This document shows, in pieces, positions 1-14,107 of a stretch of DNA of 64,000 nt; positions within the stretch are counted from its first letter, which is position 1, and the number at the start of each line of letters is the position of its first letter. This stretch comes from Promerops cafer (Eukaryota; Chordata; Aves; Passeriformes; Nectariniidae). The notes under the pieces are model-generated. The model was not told the DNA's origin and made no database searches. It saw nothing but the letters and a program-made list of their open reading frames with translations. Where the stretch lies: contig VZSE01015292.1 of the NCBI GenBank assembly GCA_013398275.1, positions 206,584 to 270,583 of the forward strand, written 5' to 3'. The position numbers and the translations under genes are program-made.

Positions 1-61
1 CCCCGGGGCAGCCGCCGTGCAGAGCCCGGGTCTCACCGGGAACGGACCCCTCCGCTTGCAG

Positions 62-1971
62 GTGCCTTCTGCATCCCCCTGTACGTGCCCTATGTGCTCA
101 CGGGGAGATGGATCTTCGGGAGAAGCCTCTGCAAACTCTGGCTGGTGGTTGATTACTTGCTGTGCACCTCTTCAGTCTTCAACATCGTACTAATTAGCTA
201 CGACAGATTCCTCTCGGTGACAAGAGCGGTGAGTCCTGTCATGGCAGCTGAGAGGGACATATCTCTCCTCCTGCTTTATTCTCTAGATTGTCTGCAATAA
301 TTAAAAGTTCTTTGAATCCTCCAGAAATTATGAATCTTTCAGCCTGGAAGGCAATAATCATCCACAAATACATAATTCAGCTGTGGTTTCAGATTAGTAT
401 TCCTGGCATAATTAAGTCACTTAAGGCTCAGTCCCCGTTGTGCAGGTGTTCCCTTCCCAGATGGCAGGATAGTGGTGTACAAGCAAGCCAGCCAGGTAAG
501 CAGACTTTAAACTAGCTTGCAAGAGCTTATCCCCAGGACAAACAAGTGGATTGCAGTCAGACTCGCAGCTTCTCCCTGGCTAACGTGGCAGTGGATTGCA
601 CTGCCAGCTTTGGCAGGGAACGTGGAGAGGTCTCTGAGTATGTGGGAGATCAAAATGCTCAGCCTTTTGCAGGAGGTAACGAGCAGTTCACAGGCAGATC
701 TGACCCACTGCTGTTTGCTCATTCCCTGACTACAAATACAACACGGATTTAGCCCAGGAGTTTGTCAAGTCCCTCTCCTTGGGACGCACAGGGAGTAGCT
801 GGGGACAGCTCAGGTAAGTGGTGGGTGCAGACAACTGCCAGGCTCCAACCAAGTCAGGACATTTCCACTTAGCAGACACCCTATTTTGGAGCTGTAAAAT
901 GAGTGTTCTAAATCTTCCCTGTAAGAGTGTGATTTATCTAGCAGTTGCTCCTGTTGCCTATGGCATATCAATTTGTTGGACTGCTGGGTTATTGCCTAGC
1001 AACTTTACCAGGAATGCTAATAGCCCATTTGTGAGGAGCCTCAGCCAGCTGGGGTGTGGGACTGTGTGTAAGAAAAGACTTTCTTCTTGCAGGTCGCCTA
1101 CAGAGCCCAGCAAGGCAACACCAGGCAAGCAGTGCTGAAGATGGTGATGGTGTGGGTGTTGGCATTCCTGCTGTACGGACCTGCCATTATCAGCTGGGAG
1201 TACATATCAGGCCAGAGCATCATCCCCAGTGGGGAATGCTACGCTGAGTTCTTCTACAACTGGTATTTCCTCATGACAGCCTCCACGCTGGAGTTTTTCA
1301 CCCCTTTCATCAGCGTGATGTTTTTCAACCTAAGCATTTACCTGAACATACAGAAGCGCACCAAAACGCGCCTGGATGTCTTCCACGAAGTGCACAACCA
1401 GTCCTTCACTGAAGAGATGGAAAGGAGCCGAGAGGCAAAGCTTTCTTTGAAATGCTGTAAGTGGGAGCAAAAGGAGTCAGCTGAAACCCTCGACTTCCCA
1501 AAGAGCAAAGATCAAGCAGCAGCCTCCACTTCCAGCCTGGATGCCAAAGACCTGCTAGCAACAAGCTCTGAGAGCTCCAGGAAACCCAAGTGTTGCAACA
1601 AAAAGAGCTGTAAAAACTCAGCCTCCACTCTGTCCTCAGAGAAACAGGTGAAGATGGTGTCCCAGGGCACGACTCAACACTTCAGGCTCTCTAGAGACAA
1701 GAAAGTGGCCAAATCACTGGCAATCATTGTGGGCATTTTTGGGATTTGCTGGGCACCCTACACTCTCCTGATGATCATCCGCGCTGGCTGCCACGGCCAG
1801 TGCATCTCTGAGTTCTGGTATGAGACTTCTTTTTGGCTGCTGTGGATCAACTCAGCTGTCAACCCTGTCCTATACCCTCTCTGCCACTCCAGCTTCAGAA
1901 GGGCTTTTATTAAACTCCTTTGTCCCAAGAAGCTGAAGATTCAGCCTCACTATGCCCTTCAGAACTACTGA
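62..1971 (+). CDS. HRH3: Histamine H3 receptor, 5'-partial (last two coding exons)
   Basis: This is a class A GPCR that binds histamine and couples to Gi/o, a presynaptic auto- and heteroreceptor in neurons. Two exons are visible: 62-228 (acceptor at 60-61, donor GTGAGT at 229) and 1093-1971 (TGA stop at 1969-1971). Exon 1 with the N-terminus and TM1 lies upstream of the window. The first exon carries the end of TM2, the ECL1 tryptophan, the TM3 aspartate (motif VVDYLL) that binds the amine, and a DRF motif at the end of TM3. The second carries TM4, the ECL2 cysteine, the TM5 glutamate (TLEFF), a roughly 120-residue third intracellular loop, CWAP in TM6, NPVLY in TM7 and helix 8. The tail LKIQPH resembles mammalian H3. 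HRH4 is the close paralogue; the adjacent MTG2 and SS18L1 favour HRH3. The third loop has double-cysteine motifs. Confidence 0.93.
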
Positions 1972-2312
1972 AAGTGAAGCCAGCCCAGTGTGAGGATGAG
2001 AAAAGCCTTGGTTTACTTCTGCTGTACTGGTGAGGGACTGGAGTTGTTTCCTTGGAAGAACCCAGGAGCAGTGGTGTGAGGCAGGTGAGGAAGGCGGAAG
2101 AGAGCCCACTATTAACTTATTTTAGTTCATCAACAACAAAATCCCACCGCAAAGAAGGATAAAGGGGTTTATTGACATTAATCACAGGTAGTGAAATCTG
2201 TGTCCACTGCTTGCAGGTGCCACAAAAGAGCTCTGCTGCCACCTAGTCAGCCTGAGCAGCACCAGCATTTTGCTCCAATAAACTGAAAACTGAAAGGTAA
2301 AAGCTAATAAAA
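1972..2312 (+). other. HRH3: HRH3 3'UTR with polyadenylation signals
   Basis: No open frame follows the HRH3 stop. AATAAA hexamers lie at 2277-2282 and 2306-2311, giving a 3'UTR of roughly 320-350 bases. The actual cleavage site cannot be read from sequence alone. Confidence 0.6.
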
Positions 2313-5300
2313 AGAAATACCTGGCTTAAACTACTGCGCTAAACTGCAGCTTAGCTGTTGGCAGACCTGATCTTTCTCATAAATGGGAGCGTTTTTTCCT
2401 CACACCTATTACACACAGATGATGATACAGAAAGAAAAGAACAAACCTCAGAAGGAAAACATCTCATTTATCATTTTTGTTACAGCAGCTGCAGCCATAA
2501 CCTGGATCCCTGGTTCATGGGGTGCAATAGATGTCCCTTCCACACCCCAGGAAGGGACAGGTCTCTGCCCTAAGGAGTTTACAGCCAGGCTCTGAGGCAG
2601 TGAGCATCTTGAAGCGTGCTGTTGGCATTGCCTGATCCCTCCCTGCTTCAGAACTGCTCTGATTTCCTCTGGGTGCTGCACACGCTGCCCAGTGCTCCCA
2701 GGGGAGAGCTTCCCTCCTGCCCGGGGCCACGCTCAGGAAGGAGCCCTGGAAGGCCCCTAGGAAAGGGTTCCTGTGCCCATGTGGAAGGTGCCAGCACAGT
2801 ACAGCTTCTCCACAGACTCCATCCTGACAGCCCAAAGACACTTTCAAATCTCTTCTGCAGGATCTTAAAGATACTCTTCTGGCACTGTGTTAGGGAATGA
2901 CAAGCTCAGAGAGAAGTAAATCTTGTGTTGTTTTTTTTTTAATGTTCCTTTTTAAAATGTTCCTTTCAGACCCCTGAAATTTTTCAAATTTCAGAACTTT
3001 TGCATTCTTTCTTTTAAAATACCTCACTTCATTGGAGACCTGGGTTGAGCTGATTCAGTCAACACAAGCATCAATTCTTTTACTGTTTAATTTAAAAATT
3101 TCTTTTAGAGCTGTCAACTAATTACACAGATTGAGCACCAGATTCAAGAGATCAGGGCTCTAGCCTTGGTCTTACCATAAAATCTTGGGCATCTTATCTC
3201 TGCTTCCCATCTCATGCTTCATCACAGTTGCCCATTTGTTCTGCAACCTCTCTGAGCACAGAGGCAGTATGACCAAAAAGCAGATTAATTCCACTGCTGG
3301 CACTGCTCAGTGATGTAGTAACACAAATAAGTAATTAGTTGGCAAATGCTCGTATTCAACAGTATTGCACGGGGAAGCTCAAGATCCTAAGTCTGAAAAC
3401 TACATTTACAAATAGAAACCCAAATGTCGTAAAGTAGTACCCAAAAGCTTATGATGTTGTGATTGCCAATTACATTTTGCTGTTGCAAGCAAACTGCTTT
3501 TTGGCTGCTGCTATGAGTAAAAGAAAATGCCATCTGACTGTATCTCAGTGATATTTGTCAAGTAGATCAGTATTGTCATCCAATATGATGTTTTCCCACA
3601 TCCAAAGTCGGGTTTTAAATGATGCCTTGTCTTGTGTATGTGATATTTCAGACCTGTGACATGTTCTGTCAGTCTGTTATATATGGGTTAAAATACACCC
3701 CTCAAAGTATGTGTGCTGTGAATTGACAGGATAAATGTTGAGCCTGCTCGTACCTTTCCCTGTGTCTGCTCCTTTCTGAAAACTTCAATAATGTATTTTT
3801 ATAAGAAGCTTGCTGAATGTTTTATGATGAAAAAGGTGTTGTCAGAAATGATAAAATCCAACTGGAAGCAACGTCTATGGATGTGCCTGAGGAGGCAGAT
3901 ACACATGTGACAGAAAAACCAGCTCCTGAAACAGCTGAGTTTCCCTTACCTGTGGTGAGCAGGTTCCTGACAGCCCCCGAGGGTGTGGTGAGTGCACATC
4001 ACTCAATTCTCTCCAGCTTCTGGTCTTTTCCAGAGCATGTTACATGCACCTGGGATCTGGAGAGGTTACATCAGCAATAACTCTTCCTGTAACTTACAAA
4101 CCCCAGTGGTCTACTAAAAAATGACAAAGCCATAACGTGCCCAAGGCACCAGTTTCCAGCTGTGGTTCTCTTCAGTTGTTCATCAGGAGAGGTGGAACTA
4201 CTGGATCATTCATTCTGATAAAAAAGGTGCCTGGTGTGACACCTTCCTTTCCCAGAGGCAAGAGAAGAATGTATTTCCTTGTGAGCCTTTTGCACAGTAT
4301 TTTCATGGTCTCTGACCTCCATGTGGGCAGAATTATCTACACTTGGCTGAAAGTAATTTTATTCATTGTTGGATTTTGCAGGGAAGATACTTATATTCCT
4401 TCCTGAAATAAGAGCTCTTGCTTTGCCAGATAAAAAGGAAAAATAACTACTTATGCCTGGACTTGAGGTCACACCTGAGCCTGGTTTTCATACTGAAAAC
4501 TTTGGGAGCTGCTCTGAAGTTTCAGAGTAGCTGATGACTAATTCAAATATGCTTAAAAGAGTATTTGAATTTTCAGTGTCCAGAATAATAATGTCTATAT
4601 GTATTTGGAAGAGGCAGGGACTAGGGAGCTTCTAGGCATAATCCAATATGAATTGTGAAAATGCAGAACCACTAGACAAGGCAGGGGTGCTTGTCATCCA
4701 GCCCAGCAAAACACCTCTGTATCATTTATTTGCCATACCTGCTAAAAAAAAAAGCCTCTTTCCCATAGTCTAGGCACAAGCTAAGCAGGCAGGACCTGTT
4801 TTCAACAACCATGAAGGAAGACTTGCTGTAATTATGAATATGATTCAAATATTTGGGGAAGCACATAGGCTTCATTTCCACAAGCACATCTTCACAGAGA
4901 AAAGAAACCTGGCTAATTCCAGAGAGGAGCATCCAATTTATGCAGGGAGTGTTGGTAAACAACATTCATGCAGCTGCAAGTCATGCCAGGGAGCTTTTTG
5001 GATAAGTGACTTCCCACAGGAGCAGTGTGGAGGTGATGCCAGTTCCCCTCTCCTGATACAAATCTACACTCCATTAACTCGAGGACATAAAGCCTGCCCT
5101 AACGAGGTCTGTGGTCTTTTCCAACAGCAGCATCTGCATATCAATAAACTATCAAAACCCATTTTTTTTTAGCACAGCTACTTTCTTTCTGTCTCTCTAA
5201 ATGCTTCCTCCCTAATCACCAGTAATGAGAGATCTCTTTACACAGGCAGAGGAACTTTGCTCCCGCAGCCTCTCCTCCGGCCCCTCCTCAATTACCATCC

Positions 5301-8300
5301 CTTATTTGCTCTCTCCAACCTGCAGTTACAGAAATTGCTCCATTGTTCCACAGACATCACTGGAGCTTCATTAGCTCAAGTAGGAAGCTGGAGAAGAAGA
5401 AAGAATGCAAGAAGGAGCTTTTGTTGAAAAACACCTGTCTGTGATAATTAATGAGATTTGCTGGGAGGGAAGGGCTTCGAAAGTAGCAAGATGTGATTAT
5501 ATTTTGATTTGAAAGAATGCTAATGGTTTGTAAATGACCATTCATTTTCACAGCAGAACGAGGATGGAAAGACCAGAGGTTAACATCTTTGCCAGCAAGA
5601 ACTTTAACAACATGAGTTCTGTGAGGGAGGATTGATTTTTCACAACCCCATCTGTGGAGCAGTGACACCAGCACAACTTTGCAGTACAGACCTGGTCCCA
5701 AAAGAGACCTCCTGCACTCTACAGAACTTGTTCTGCAAATAGATGAGGCACAGTAAGGAGTGTTGTTATCTTTCCTTCTGATGTGAGAATTGCAGACAAG
5801 AATAAAAACTTTGCAAGCTGCCCTGGATGGGTGCCACAAAAGAGAAAAGCTCTCTCAATTTCTGACACCACAAAGCCAGCCTTTCATGCAAGATTGCACA
5901 GATGTTCCCATGGACAGTAGGGAACTCACAGCACTTCTCTGTTCCCTTAACCTTTAAGTCTCCTCCTTTCCTCCTTACAACAATTTTCTGTCAATATAGT
6001 TGCATTTGCAGGATTAAGGAATTATGGGGGTTTAGAACAGCAATTAGGAATTCTGCAGGGTGAAAGGTTTTACCTATAATCCAGCACCACCATTTTATTG
6101 AGATTTAAAACTACTGTTGGCATTTACTTCAACAAACCCACCACTACCTGAGGGAGGAACACTTTTGAGGTGAGCACCTCAAAGGCAAAAAACCCAGCTC
6201 TGTCCCTGCACTTCTTGTTGCAAGCTCAGGAATGTCAATGACTCGTTCAATCAGCACCATTTTTATTGCTAAGGATGCACCAGCTTTACTTATTTACAAG
6301 CCCCACACTTTTACTCCATAATTTGCAAGCTGCTTGCACAGTTTGGGTGCAAAAGGGAGCTAATACTTAATCCATCATAGGTAGAGCTATGTGTGCACTT
6401 CTGCGGGGGAAGAACAAGACTATTTTTCCATTTTTAAAATGCTACAACATGATTTTTTTTTTTTTTATTTTATTACTTAGAGGCACTAACCAGGACCTAT
6501 GGTTGAGTTGTAAAGGCTTCATGACAAAACTGGAGTTTTTTATATGCAGACTGAACCCACAACTTAAACATCTGTTCTTTTAAGCACAAAAATGTGTCTG
6601 TGGTGTGACACTGACTTTGGAATTATTTTTAGCACAAAATCCTAGGATTTAGCAGCACAATTAACACTGAAGGAAAACTGATTGCAAAGTAGTTAATAAT
6701 CTCATTCAAGATCTCTCTGAGCATTCACAAACAAGAAGCTCTCTGCTAGGAGGGCAACAACAGTTCTGGCAAATTTTTTAGCTGTTAACTAACAGCTCAC
6801 ACACAGCTTTAGCCTTTAGAAGCTGTTTATTGAAGAACAAACAATAATGGGGGTTTCATATAAACCCTTGAACACGGTGGCGCAAGTACACCCTGCAGTG
6901 TCCATGAATTGAAGACAGATTGACAAAGCAGAGCAATCACCCTCCATTATGAAAATAATTTATACTTTATATTCTAAGAAGCACAAATTTAATAGACCAC
7001 TATGTTTAATACACCATTTAATATCTCTGATACAGCTTGTAGGCAAAATATACAGGGATAAAATAATATGTGTAATACTTTTATGAAGCCTATGGTCAGT
7101 GCTCTGGGAATTAAGCTGTTATCCAAGAGCTCTCATGAAAGGAACAAGGTCTTTTGTTGCTGCCATTAAAACTTTTAATCAAAATGAAGGTTGCAAAAAC
7201 TTTATGGAACTGTAAAGGCAGAGGAATGCTGACACACAGCTAATTCAAGAGTAAGGAAAAGACTGAAGTCAAATATGATGACTGTCATTGGAAGAATAGA
7301 GCACTAGGGCAACATAAAACCTCAGCAGAGGACCAAAATTCCCAACACATCCTTCCTGAAGCTCCCACTGGGAAGAGCTCATGCAGACAGAAGCCTGCAG
7401 AACAGTTCATCTTTATTTCAGAGAGATAAAGAGCTGAAATACCTTAGAAATCCCCCCTCACAAGCCCCACACGCTCCTGTCCTCTACTGGGAAGTGACAA
7501 TCTCAAAAATGAGATAATCCCTGAGAACACAGGGATTATACTGATTTCCCTTGAAAAAACCCAGAAGTTCAACCTTCCTTCACTCACCTCTTGAGAGATG
7601 CTCCAGCAGTACTGAACAAATGACTAAAAGCTGGGGAAATCTGGAATTTAAGGTCATTACAATTGACTCATCTTAATAACCATGTTTTCTCCTCAGCAAT
7701 TATTTCACTGAGAACCAGCACCACTTCAGAAAAGTGCCTTCCAGTGCCATTTGTAAATAGGAAATACTTGTAATCAATATTAATCACTCCCAACTGTGGC
7801 ATAACAAGTTATCAAATCAGAATTGCCTCCTTCACAACAAAAGAGCACAGAACATAAATTTTAGTTGGCCTAAATGCCACTTTTACAACAGACTCTGAAG
7901 AGGTATTTGTGTGCTGACAGAATCTACCAAATTGCCTTTGAAAAAGCAGATATATTAACTGAAAGACCAGAACAGGCATAGCATTTTCTGAGAAAATCTG
8001 AACAAGTTCCTTCTTTATTCAATCACATTCGTGGCCCTCTGCAATTATTTTCTCCATTAATGTATGAGCACTCAGGCTTTCCTGGCATGAAAGAGGGAAT
8101 ATAGCTATTTTTTAGCTTGAATATTAACTAAAAGCAAATCTACTGTGCACCCATTCATCAAGTGCCCTGGTTAGCTAAATGTGATATCAGTTTTATTTCA
8201 GGCTAAATACATTAGGAAAATAACTTCTTTAGCACTAATTTAATTTAGTCTTAACATACAATTCTAGAACTGTTCTGTTGATCAGCTTTATAAGCCACTT

Positions 8301-11300
8301 CAAGCCATTGAATAACAATTACAAAAATCACTATCTTTAGAACATTTAATTAGTGATAATTACATCAATTAGTAGCAGCAGTTAGTAAATTGTACATGTT
8401 TCACATGGTAATTGTTGTTATCCATCTACAGATTAAGTTTTATCTGCTGTGAAAGAATTTCTGAATGCCTTAAAAATAAACAGGAGATGTGTGAGTGAGC
8501 TCTCCTAAAGTTCCTAAACACTGCCCTGGACTGCAGTTCCATGAGGAGGGTAAAGTGGATACTGGAGGATTATTTCCCAAATTCCAGGTCATCTATCTTG
8601 CCACAGAACTTCTATGTTACTCTGCAAGTTTCTAGGGTCCAAATCCAGACAGATATTTTAATTCAAAATGCTTAAAACTCAGTGGGATGTAGGCTTTTCC
8701 AAGCCCAGCTAAGTTTGGACCTTCTGTGATTCAGTTTCTACCACTGAAAGAAAATTTAAAAATCACTCAGAAACGTAAGGTACTGTAATTGAAAAAAAAA
8801 ATAAAATTAAACCCATGAAATTTTCATCTATCAAAACCATTTTCCTAATGGCCATAAATTAGTTAATGAAGCTGGAAAATTTTGGTTGATTTAGAAACAT
8901 GTGTTAGCTTGCCAGAATAAAATACATTTTTTCAGTCTATAGATACAAGGGGCACAAGCACAGCTAATGTGGTACCCAACCATTGCATAGTGGGGCAAGC
9001 TTCAAACTCACAACTCCTGGCTCTGGAGTTATTTAATGTTATCAGATTTGGGGTTTTTTAGACAGAGCTCAGCATCCCAGTAATTTTTTTGCTTGTTTGC
9101 ACCACTGCTTTAAACGTCCATTACATGTCTGCTGTGGGGGTGGATAAGTGAAGAGAAGAAACATTTTCTAAAGCCATGCAGCAAGAAAATATTGATTTAA
9201 TACAGTGACATTTTACCAGGTTACTTTTTAAATGTGATAAATGTGAGTCCTGTCTGGACAAAGCACTCTAGCTGCCCAAACTCATCTTCCTGATTTATAA
9301 GAGAGGAAAACAACAGGAAATGAAGAGCCACAAACCAGTATGATTTCATGAATAAGATAATCAAAATAGGGATATTCATCCGTAATATCACAGATGTCTT
9401 TTTGACAACCAGTGTTTTAGCAATTACATTGCCTCATGCAAATATTTTTCATCATAAGCATTTTCCACTTTTAGTGGAAGATTAATTTATCTGGATTTAG
9501 AGAGGCAATAGTAACTTCTGTCAGTGGTTGATTAGTGTGTGTACCAAGGAAGCACTGGGTGGGGATTCATAAGTCTTTGGGAAACAATGATGTTCCAGTC
9601 TCAAAGGTAATTAAGGACCGAGAACCCAAATGTCAAGATTCAAATGAGAAATCTTTAAACCATGAAGAAGCTTTTCCATATGCAAAAATTGATCCCAAAC
9701 CATCAGATGCTTTCTAAAATATTGACTGTTACCAGCACATTAATTGCCTATCGATTTCTCCAGTTACAAAGACAAAAAAAGCCCCATGCGAGATTTGAAT
9801 AACAAAAGATAATTTGTTCGGCAGTTCATTTTCAGCTTTTCAATCAGTCTTAATAAGTCTGCATCTAAAGTGCATTTCTAAATCTGCATTTTAAAAGGTG
9901 GTTGTGTCTGTATAAAACATTTTCAGCCTATGTGAATAGCACAAGGATGTTTTGTGTCCTGTTGTACTCACTTATCATGACATAAAACAACAGCATCTGA
10001 GCTTGCTGCAGTGCTACAGTCAGGTTAAAAGCCCACCAAACTGAACCCAGGTCACCACTGCATTATGCACTCACTCCAATTAAATGAACTGAATGTTACC
10101 AGAATAAAATGGATTGTAACAAAGTAACTAACCACAGCCTTCTTACTGAAATGGAACATGCAGACACGAATGAGTTATTAAACCATAATTATATGGATTT
10201 GTAGTAGGGTTGGTCTTCTGTTCTCGCTCATCAGTCAGGAAATGTGTATAAAATACACAAATACATGTCCTCACCTTGGTGGAGTAACAATAAAGCAACA
10301 TGCAAACAAGAGAGCTGAGCAAGGAATGCTCACTTCAAGGAGTCAAAGATGTATTTTATATATACAAGGGCAGAGAAAAAACCCCAAACCCTATGGATGA
10401 CAAATCAGATGCCGTTAAGGCCTCCTTGGACAATTCTATTTCAATCAGAAAAGAGGAGATGAAAAATCACTCTCAGTGGGGAAATGAAGGACAAACGCAA
10501 TCTCAACATTAAAACAAGGTTGATGAAAATCTCCCTGCCTTTGTCCTTCTACCAGCTAGGTTTTATGACTCAGAAAAATGGGCACATACCACATGATAAA
10601 TTTCAGAACTGCTTAGAGAAAAATCAAGATTGCAGCCTGAAGGGAGCTTTGTTCCATTATCAAGAGCTGCAAAATCATCTTTTATCATTATTGGCATACA
10701 AATGTAACCTCCCCTCCAAATAATAATACTCCCCTCCAAGTAATAACTGCAGTCTTTCCAGACCTCTACAGTGCAGGCACATTTAATCCCTATTTAAAAA
10801 ACAGAAAAATTTGTTGCTGGGGAATGGCACTAGGAACTGCAGCATGGAAGACTAGCAGGGAACAGAGCTGTTCTTCAAAGGCCAGGCACACATCAGCATT
10901 GGGATGAGGCTTAGCAGTGTCAGGGTGGAGTTTTAATTCACACCAAAGCCCTTTCCACAACGGTGCACTGACAGTGCAGGTGTTGGACAGTGAGCCCCAA
11001 GAACAGGATCCCATGGAAGACAGGACAGAAAAGCAGTTGGATGGTGGATCTGTGTCCAGCAGCTTGTACAAACTATGACAAGATCCCACTCCATGTGCAC
11101 GAGCATCTCTGCTTCACAGCCACTCCTGTCATTCTTTAATTTGAATTAATGAACAGGTAACAAGTTCTTCAGCATGTTCAAGTCAAGAGTACTTACTCAC
11201 CACAAATCTACTATGAAGACTCTTAATAAGGACAGAGATAATAATGGAAGATCTTTCCCTAAAGTAAAAAAAAAATTAGGTAATATAAAAAAGTGCCTTA

Positions 11301-13704
11301 GGAAACTAAGTAATGTAGATTGCAAAATATCTCATGCTTAAACACACAGATTCAATGCTTTAGTTAATGTACTGCAATGTGTCCTCAGTATCCACGTTTA
11401 AAAGTGCAGTCCTTTCTAATACTTGCTTTTACATTAGCATTTGATTTTCTTTTTCTGGGCAATTGATACCACTTATATTTTGCAAGGGCTTACAAAGGGG
11501 GAAAGGACTGAAAATAAATATAAAAGGCCTACAATTAGCCCTGAAATAATCTTGTAATCATGTACTAAAAAAATGCAAAAGAGTACTAGAACTGTGAAGT
11601 GCTAAACAAAATTATGGCTCAGGCTTCTCCAAGAAACAGAGAATTGACTGGACTTCAATTCACACTGAATTCCCATGGCTTATTGTCAGAATGAGAAATA
11701 AAATCTACCATATCTCTCTCCTCTTGCCAGCCTAAAAAGCAAAGTCACCATCAAAGGGTTCGGCAGAGGAAAGCAAAAGGGAGTTAAGGAATCATGCAGA
11801 AGAAATCCACCAAAACCTAAATCAAAACAAGCCCACCCACACCAGCCCCTGCCAAAAAAAGAGGAAAGAAATCCTATAGCACACAACAGTTCCCTGAAAC
11901 TATTCACCATTAAACTGATGATTTTTTCCCTCTCTGTTTTTAGAGGCAAAATGCATTTCCTTTGCAAATACTTTCTTTTCAGCAGAACCAGAGGTCCCTC
12001 CTCAGTCCTGTGCTCCACTGGAATGGGACCCAAGAGATCTTCGTGCTAACTCTGACCGAGCACCCTAGAGAAATGTGACCCAAGTGATTAAAAACTAGGG
12101 GAAGTCCAAGCTTCTACAAAGAGCTGTTCCAACAGCAAAGCTGGAGCTATTTGGCACTTTTCACTGCAGGATGAGGGAGTACCTGATGCTGCAAAGCCTC
12201 TTTGAACCCTGTTAAGAACACTTTAAGCTTTAGGAGCTTGGTGCCTTCACCTCAGAGCAGGTGGCTGAAATGCTAAGAACAAAGAGCCCAACTCCAGGAT
12301 CACTGCCGGGAGGTGTCAGGAAACCTGCTGTGCTTTTCACACAGCAGTAAACAACACTGCCCTCCCTGCAAGAACTGAGGGTGCCTGAGCACTAAAGGAA
12401 GGGTGGGAGCTCCTGAGAGTACCGAGGATTTTGGAACAGCCGCTGGCATCCTCAAACACAGCCAGGGAGAGAGCAAAGCATCTGTGGGTATTAAATAATC
12501 TGCTAAGAAGCTCCACCAGCTTTGATGTTCAGGCAACCTTGCCCTGGTTTTATTAAAAGTGGCTGAAAAGCATGTAGCAATAGCAGGAAGAACAGCAGTG
12601 AAGCCTAAAAATGCTGCACAAATCCAAACAGAAGAACAGAATTGAATATTAACTTCTATTTAATTCAACTCAGTAAATCCCAGGGATGAAGCAAAACATG
12701 AGAGAGACTTTGTGATTTAATATTAGTTTTGATTTTTTCCTGATCCTATTTATACCAACATCACTGCTTATAATGCACAGATTACTCCCCACACCTGACC
12801 ACAAATAAAAATACTCAAAATGGGAATTTTGGAGAGGTAACTACTTGGTTTGCCATAATTTATTAATCAATTCAGGCTTTCAAGTTGACCTGTACTTTTT
12901 GAGAATTAAAACCCTGCTTTTAAGGATGTTCCATGCAGAAGCATTAGACTACCAGGGATGAAATCAACAATGTGCAGTAAAAGAAGCAGAGGGAATTATC
13001 ACCTCCACTGTGGTGTATTAGAAGAAGTGGTTAGAGGCTACAGCTGAGTGTTTTTTCATATCCACTCAATAATTTCCTCTATTTCTGACAGTGTTTGTGT
13101 CTCATCACCCCACAAGTCTGTTCAGGTCCCTTATGAAAAAGTTTAATAATATGTTTGATGAATTTTGACTTTCCATTATTAAGATAATAATCTTTTACAG
13201 AAAATATAACTAGAGGATACAGAAGCAGCTCTTCTTTCAGAATGAGGAGAGGGCAAAGACCACTGTTCTAAATTAAGATTCCTGAATTCCTGAAGTTTAA
13301 GAGCACAGTCCATAAAATGACATAGTTTAAAATAAAGGGGGACATACACACACATAAAGAACTGAATTTTTCTTTTATTTGATGTATCTAAGCCTAGGAT
13401 TTCTCAGAACACTGCCTGAGATTCCTAAACGGGAGAACTCAGATGTGAGTCTCAAATGGCTGGTTCCTGGCCAGTTCATTCAGCTACTTAGCTGCTGCCA
13501 GCATTTAAATACAGTACATTATTTATATTCATGAGGAAATCATTTCAGTCATTACTGTTCTTTCGTGCTCCTCCTCCCTAAAATTACTGAGCTGTGTCTC
13601 CTCTGAGGAGAAAAATCCACACCAAACCCCAACGGCAGAAAAGTTTTAAGACACAACTGAAATTGGCCATCATATAAAAACAGATAAACATGGGACCACC
13701 TGAT
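2313..13704. other. Intergenic AT-rich region between HRH3 and MTG2
   Basis: About 11.4 kb separates the convergent 3' ends of HRH3 and MTG2. I see no exon with recognisable protein similarity on either strand. Open frames here are short, in unrelated frames, and lack a supporting chain of splice sites. A MIR-like relic lies near 3137-3220. Otherwise there are only short homopolymer and AT-rich runs. Confidence 0.6.
3137..3220 (+). repeat. MIR-like CORE-SINE relic
   Basis: The stretch follows the MIR consensus order as I remember it: 'gagatcagggctctagcctt', then a 'cttgggca' block, then 'ctctgcttcccatctcat'. In MIR these correspond to 'gacctgggttctag', 'ccttgggcaagtca' and 'cctctgtttccccatct'. 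It is heavily diverged, as expected for an ancient amniote SINE. The call is by eye. Confidence 0.5.
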
Positions 13705-14107
13705 TTTATTTTAGAACTTTTGATTAGTGAAAATTGAGAAAGTGACTTCACTACACTTCATAAAATAAGCCAACATCTCCTGCAGATGCTGAATTTCAGT
13801 CAGTTCCACTAGACAGCATTCTCTTCACTCTATAGTATGCCAAACAAGAGCCAGGTTTCCAGTTCAACGCCCACCACGATTACAATTTTCAAGCTTTGTT
13901 GTAAAATTTCAGAGACACCTCAAAGGTGAACAAACAAACAAAACAATCTTTCCAAAGCAGCAGTCCAGAACAAATCCCCATGCTGTGCCCTTCCATTTCA
14001 GCAACAAAAACAACCCACAAGAAGCCCAAATCACAGACACGCAGTCAAATCAAACTGCTATTTTAACTCTGTTCTCCTTCCAGCACAGTTCACAGCAGTT
14101 GTGGCTT
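13705..14107 (-). other. MTG2: MTG2 3'UTR (probable)
   Basis: On the minus strand the sequence after the MTG2 stop is non-coding. The first good polyadenylation hexamer is AATAAA, read from plus-strand TTTATT at 13705-13710, about 400 bases past the stop. Confidence 0.45.

Noticed and set aside
62..1971. Assignment to the histamine H4 receptor
   Set aside because: The sequence is closer to H3 in TM6, TM7 and the C-terminus as I recall them. Its neighbours are those of HRH3 on human 20q13.33; HRH4 sits near the SS18/PSMA8 paralogous block.
5357..5839. 160-codon minus-strand frame in the HRH3-MTG2 spacer
   Set aside because: No recognisable domain, odd composition, and no flanking splice chain or promoter. 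Such lengths can arise by chance in 11 kb of spacer.
11686..12033. 115-codon minus-strand frame
   Set aside because: It is composed of low-complexity aromatic and leucine stretches, with no family match and no supporting gene structure.
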